This document shows, one piece after another, positions 60,511-64,000 of a stretch of 64,000 nucleotides of DNA. Each line of letters opens with the position of its first letter. Positions within the stretch are counted from its first letter, which is position 1. The position numbers and the translations under genes are program-made. The notes below the pieces were generated by a model. That model had not been told where the DNA came from and made no database searches. It worked only from the letters and a program-made list of their open reading frames with translations. Origin of the DNA: Quercus robur (taxonomy: Eukaryota > Streptophyta > Magnoliopsida > Fagales > Fagaceae); NCBI RefSeq assembly GCF_932294415.1, contig NC_065536.1, positions 30,771,354 to 30,835,353 on the forward strand. Reading direction: 5' to 3'.

Positions 60511-61123
60511 TTTTGTGAAGATAAAATTTTGGGGAAATAAATTCATTATCAGCTATTGCTTCTCACTCACAGATCTCAAAAAATATTTCTCTCTCCCTCT
60601 CTCTCTCTTCACTCTCTCGAATTCTCTCTCTCTCACAAATCTCAAAAAAAAATTCTTTATCTCTCACTCTCAGAATTCTTTCACTCTCTCTCTCTCTCTC
60701 TCTCTCACAAAGAAATTTTCTCATTCTCTCACAAAGAGTCAACTTCTCACTCTCACAAAGAAACTATGTCTCAAACTAATACTGAAATTGAAGTTGTCCC
60801 AATTCCAGAATGGGAATACGACATCATCAATTCTAAAGGGGAGCCCATCAAGGTAACACTAAGAAAGCCTCCTCAGGTAAATTATATTCTCTCCCCTTTT
60901 TTGCATAAAATTATAGTTTTTTTTTTTTTTTTGCTGAGAACTTATAATTTTTTTTTTTTTTTTTTTTTTGCTGAGAACTATTTTTCTTTCACATTTTTCA
61001 TTTCAGTTAGTCTCTTTAAATAGAAACTCAAAACTCTGTAACTCATCAGATTCTCTCTGTATATCGATGGGTTTGTTTGTAATAATTATGTTTTTTTTTT
61101 TTTTTTTTGAAAAGAGACTGAAA
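60511..61123 (+). repeat. Duplicated exon-like unit, copy 2
   Basis: Second copy of the unit at 59013, with start codon at 60766 and 37 codons to 60876, ending CAG|GTAAAT. The peptide differs at about seven positions, several of them conservative (Leu/Ile, Asn/Asp, Lys/Arg). The frame and donor are kept in both copies. T runs inside have expanded. No downstream exon was found before the LRR relic. Confidence 0.6.
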
Positions 61124-61124
61124 T

Positions 61125-61592
61125 TATGGGCAATGCTTAATAGTTCAATATTTGGAAGAGTAATACCTATGTCCGATGGAAGACTCCCTTGAGGGATTTG
61201 CCCAAGAAATTTGTTGTTTTTGAGGGTTAGATTTCGCAAAAAAACTTAGCTTTCCAATATTTGTTGATATGGAACCTACCAATTTAAGAGAATGCAAGTC
61301 CAACGTGGTGACTCTCTGATGTTTTTTGACCACAAATAACCCCTGGCCATTAGCAAAAGCTATTGCTGTCAATGTCATTCCAAGAGCTCAAAACCCCGAG
61401 AAGGTCATGAGTGATCATAGTTTTGAACTTCAGCAACGATAAGCAATCTGTCTCATTATTCGCACCAACCACAGAGGTGGCTTGCAAACCAAACCACCAA
61501 AGAATGATAAAAGCATATGCATGCATGCAAAAATATGAGGATGGTGGAAGCCCCATATGGAGAAATATGGCTGAAGCAGTTAATTGATACAA
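61125..61592 (-). pseudogene. LRR receptor-like kinase N-terminal relic
   Basis: Minus-strand 61592-61350 encodes a hydrophobic signal-like segment, then NETDCLSLLKFKTMI and LGVLSSWND, the LRR N-terminal cap of class XII receptor kinases. A stop falls after SNSFC where the family has FCQW. The next frames give RVTTLDLHSLKLVGSI and then LPSDIGITLPNIELLSIAHN, which are LRR units. At least one stop and two frameshifts, and no kinase domain, mean a dead fragment. It ends at the duplicated unit. Confidence 0.75.
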
Positions 61593-61607
61593 CTATATAT
61601 AAGTGTG

Positions 61608-62460
61608 TGTTGTCAAGAAATCTAGGCTATTTTGATTGTTTAAAATCTCAAGAAGTGGCAAATTTATAACGAGGGAGAGAAGAAAAAATTGGTTCGAGAA
61701 TAAAGTGATGTTCGAGTCCAATCCAAGAGTTCAAGTGAGATACAATCTGGTCTTCTCGATTGCCGCTCAATTGCTGTTCGATTGATCGGAAGTCGTATAT
61801 CAGTAAATATAAAAAGCCCATAACTTGTCCGGTTGAAGCCCAAACCGCGATCTTTTTTTTTTTTTTTTTTATAAGCTAACCCTAGAGGGGGTTTTGAGAG
61901 AGAAAAGAGAGCATCTTGTGCCTCCAATTGTAGATCTAGGATTTTTGTACCCAAAACTCTCTAAAGTCTTATATCGGCAATATTCCTAGAAGAATCTCAA
62001 GATCTGGTGTCGTAGAGGTTACTGCATACAAGATCAACTACTGATGGTGATCTAAAGCCTTTGAGGGGGGATCTCAAACTCAAAAATGTGGGTGTTTGTG
62101 TGGAACAGATTCAAGATAGAAGAGTCTGTGAATTCGGAGCTACACGTGGTTATGTGAGTAAGTACTATAAGAGGTGGCAGTAGATGTAGGGTTAAGTCTA
62201 TTGCAAAAACTTTCATTCCATCATAGTGAATCTATTTATCTTGAGAATAGTTAGGTTAAATTCTCCTCAAGTTTTTACCTTGAAACTGTTGGTTTTATTG
62301 GTTTTCCTAAGTAATCATATCGTTGTCTTATTTATTTTCCGCACTATATGATATGATTTATTGTTATTTAACCTAGATCTGAATAATAAACGTAAGTGTT
62401 CATTTGGTTAATTAATTAGGTTAAACAATCTGAGTGTTCAGGGATCTAAACAAACAAACA
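61608..62460 (+). mobile_element. LTR-like block related to the LTR at 63.1 kb
   Basis: Starts TGTTGTCAAGAAATC. From 62230 onward it parallels the 63.7-63.9 kb LTR: CTTGAGAATAGTTAGGTTAAAT, CATATCGTTGT, TATTTTCCGCAC, TAACCTAGATCTG. It ends near CTAAACAAACAAACA. No primer site or target duplication was identified, so it is probably a diverged solo LTR. Confidence 0.5.
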
Positions 62461-62816
62461 TTTTCTTTTTTCTAAAAGTAATGGATGTTTCTTGACTGAA
62501 TTCAAATGTAAAATGATTCTTAAAAAAAATCAAATGTAAAATAATAATAAAAAAAACCTTTGCAAAATTTTTAACATAATATTATTTAAATTTGAACTAT
62601 TTTGAACTTATTTAGGATTCTAGCCTTCTTTTAAAATTGAGTTTTGAAAACATAATTTCAAATATTGGAAATAAAAACACAATTTAAGAAAAAGACCAAA
62701 TCTCCACATATCTTCAAAACAATGTCAATTTAAATATTTATTATGAAAATAATATTATTTTACAAATATAGCCCAAGAAACATTAGTAATAATTGAAAAA
62801 CTAATAGTTTTCCTAC

Positions 62817-62987
62817 TTTTTTTTTTTTTTTTTAGAGAGAGTTTCAACATATGGCGTCCACTCCTGATAATAGCTCTTTTATTATCAAACCAAGACACCA
62901 ATTGATTTTTGGTGTAGACAGGGATTGAACTTTAGATCTCTTATTCAACCATCAGAGATTTTACCAATTGAGTTAACTGAAATCCAC
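62817..62987 (-). mobile_element. tRNA-derived SINE, second copy
   Basis: Same family as 24621-24772, minus orientation: T run at 62817-62834 (A tail on the minus strand), B-box region GTTCAATCCC (62930-62921), and an A-box-like TTAACTCAATTGG near 62975. AGTTTTCCTA and AGTTTCCCTA on the two sides fit an aged target duplication. Confidence 0.7.
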
Positions 62988-63095
62988 AGTTTCCCTAGTT
63001 TTGGTGTTCAAGAAAGAATATAACATTGATTTTAGATTTTAAAGGTCAAAATTACTTAATAAATTAAGCACACCTATTGTAATCGTAGAGGTAGC

Positions 63096-63931
63096 TGTTG
63101 GGTTTTAAGACTTTATGTTTAAATGTATTAGAATTTCAATTTGTAATGTTGGTAAACCATGATCAAAATGTTTAGTCTTGTTCTAGACTTGCTCAAAATA
63201 TGTTTATGTATAAAGTTGGAATCGAGTGTACTGCAGGATTTACTGTGTAAATCTGCCTGGTTCGATCGATCGAGAATTAGACTTGATCGATCGAAACTCG
63301 TGCAGATTGTTTTTCTGCAAAATTTTCCAAATCAGCCCAGGCTTGTTTTATGTGTAAGGTTTTATGTTTTGCCTTAAATATAAAAGGAAAAACTCTAACC
63401 ACGTTTTGAGGTAACTCTTTATGCTGTGTGTGTGAATCTCTTGTAAGATCTAGAGGTGCTTGCCTTCATACACACTTAGGATTTCCAATCTCAAGATTGA
63501 TGTCAAGAGTTTGGTGATCAATTCAGTTGCTGCTTTCAAGAGCTTAAAGATACACAAGAGGGAGTGCTTGTACTTGCTGTGAATCCAAGAAAGAAATAGT
63601 TCGTGGACTCAGAGCTATTACGTGGTCGTGATAGTAAGTTTTCTACTCGAGGTAGTAATAAAATGTTAGTGGTCTAAGTTGTTATTATGTAAACTTCAAT
63701 TCTTTCATAGTGGATTTGTTTTACCTTGAGAATAGTTAGGTTAAATCCTCCCCAAGTTTTTTACCGGTTTGGTTTTTCTAGGTTATCATATCGTTGTGTT
63801 CTTTATTTTCCACACATGTCAATAATATGATTTATATGTGTTAACCTAGATCTGCATAATTTCCCTAAGTTAATCACTTGGCTAAATAACTAGGTTAATC
63901 TGGTTGTGTTTAAGGGGTCTAAAAACGTACA
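63096..63931 (+). mobile_element. 5' LTR of a Copia-like element cut by the window end
   Basis: Begins TGTTGGGTTTTAAGAC and ends AAAACGTACA. It contains TATAAAAG at 63379-63386. TTCGATCGATCGAG and TTGATCGATCGAAAC at 63261-63297 form an imperfect inverted repeat. Two bases later comes TGGTATTAGAGC (63934-63945), a one-mismatch initiator tRNA-Met primer site. The internal region starts at 63932 and leaves the window. Copia is inferred from the LTR and primer style only. Confidence 0.7.
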
Positions 63932-64000
63932 AGTGGTATTAGAGCGGGTTAGCTCTAGTGTTTAGATCCTTTGATCTAAGAGTTAATCATTGACCCCTGT

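Overview
This window is nuclear DNA from a eudicot plant, probably woody. The evidence is an AT-rich background, genes split by GT-AG introns, plant-specific gene families, and many nested plant transposable elements. A Fagales-type tree is my guess from the look of the LTR families; nothing here proves it.

Three real host genes are readable. (1) A seven-exon SDS (SOLO DANCERS) meiotic cyclin gene lies on + at 43369-47916. (2) A BPA1-like RRM protein gene (binding partner of ACD11) lies on - at 54142-50264. It has six exons, and its second exon looks like an optional 90-nt cassette. (3) A single-exon B3-domain (DUF313-type) gene lies on + at 57656-58489. SDS is predicted to act in meiotic recombination, BPA1-like in RNA/ACD11-linked cell-death control, and B3 in DNA binding. 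Nothing suggests they work together.

The dominant element is an 11.1-kb Ty3/Gypsy retrotransposon of the Tat clade at 7779-18878, with a perfect ATAGT target duplication. It carries LTRs, a tRNA-Asp-like primer site, and one gag-PR-RT-RNaseH-aRNaseH-INT frame interrupted by five stop codons but no frameshift. A strict 81-bp tandem array (13 units) follows. On the opposite strand is a spliced gene with its own TATA box, four exons and phase-consistent introns. This antisense gene is the most interesting system in the window.

Elsewhere the window is a mosaic of elements. 1-7.7 kb: solo LTR (TSD CAATA), LINE ORF1-type relic, LTR fragment, SINE head. 19-30 kb: tandem repeats, a reversed Copia-like LTR, a Mutator-like element with ~80-bp TIRs and a 9-bp TSD, a SINE, and MITEs. 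30-39 kb: two long-TIR MITEs and a decayed Helitron relic (helicase C-terminus plus RPA1-like gene, both -). The RPA1-like gene is split by a LINE, and a GC-rich hAT-like element (8-bp TSD) abuts the helicase fragment. 40.6-42.5 kb: a tandem TRIM-like array of three 175-bp LTRs leading into a gag relic. 59-61.6 kb: a duplicated exon-like unit separated by a CACTA-like fragment, then an LRR receptor kinase pseudogene. 61.6-64 kb: an LTR-like block, a SINE, and the 5' LTR and primer site of a Copia-like element that runs off the window.

All calls come from reading the sequence. Family names rest on remembered motifs, not database searches.
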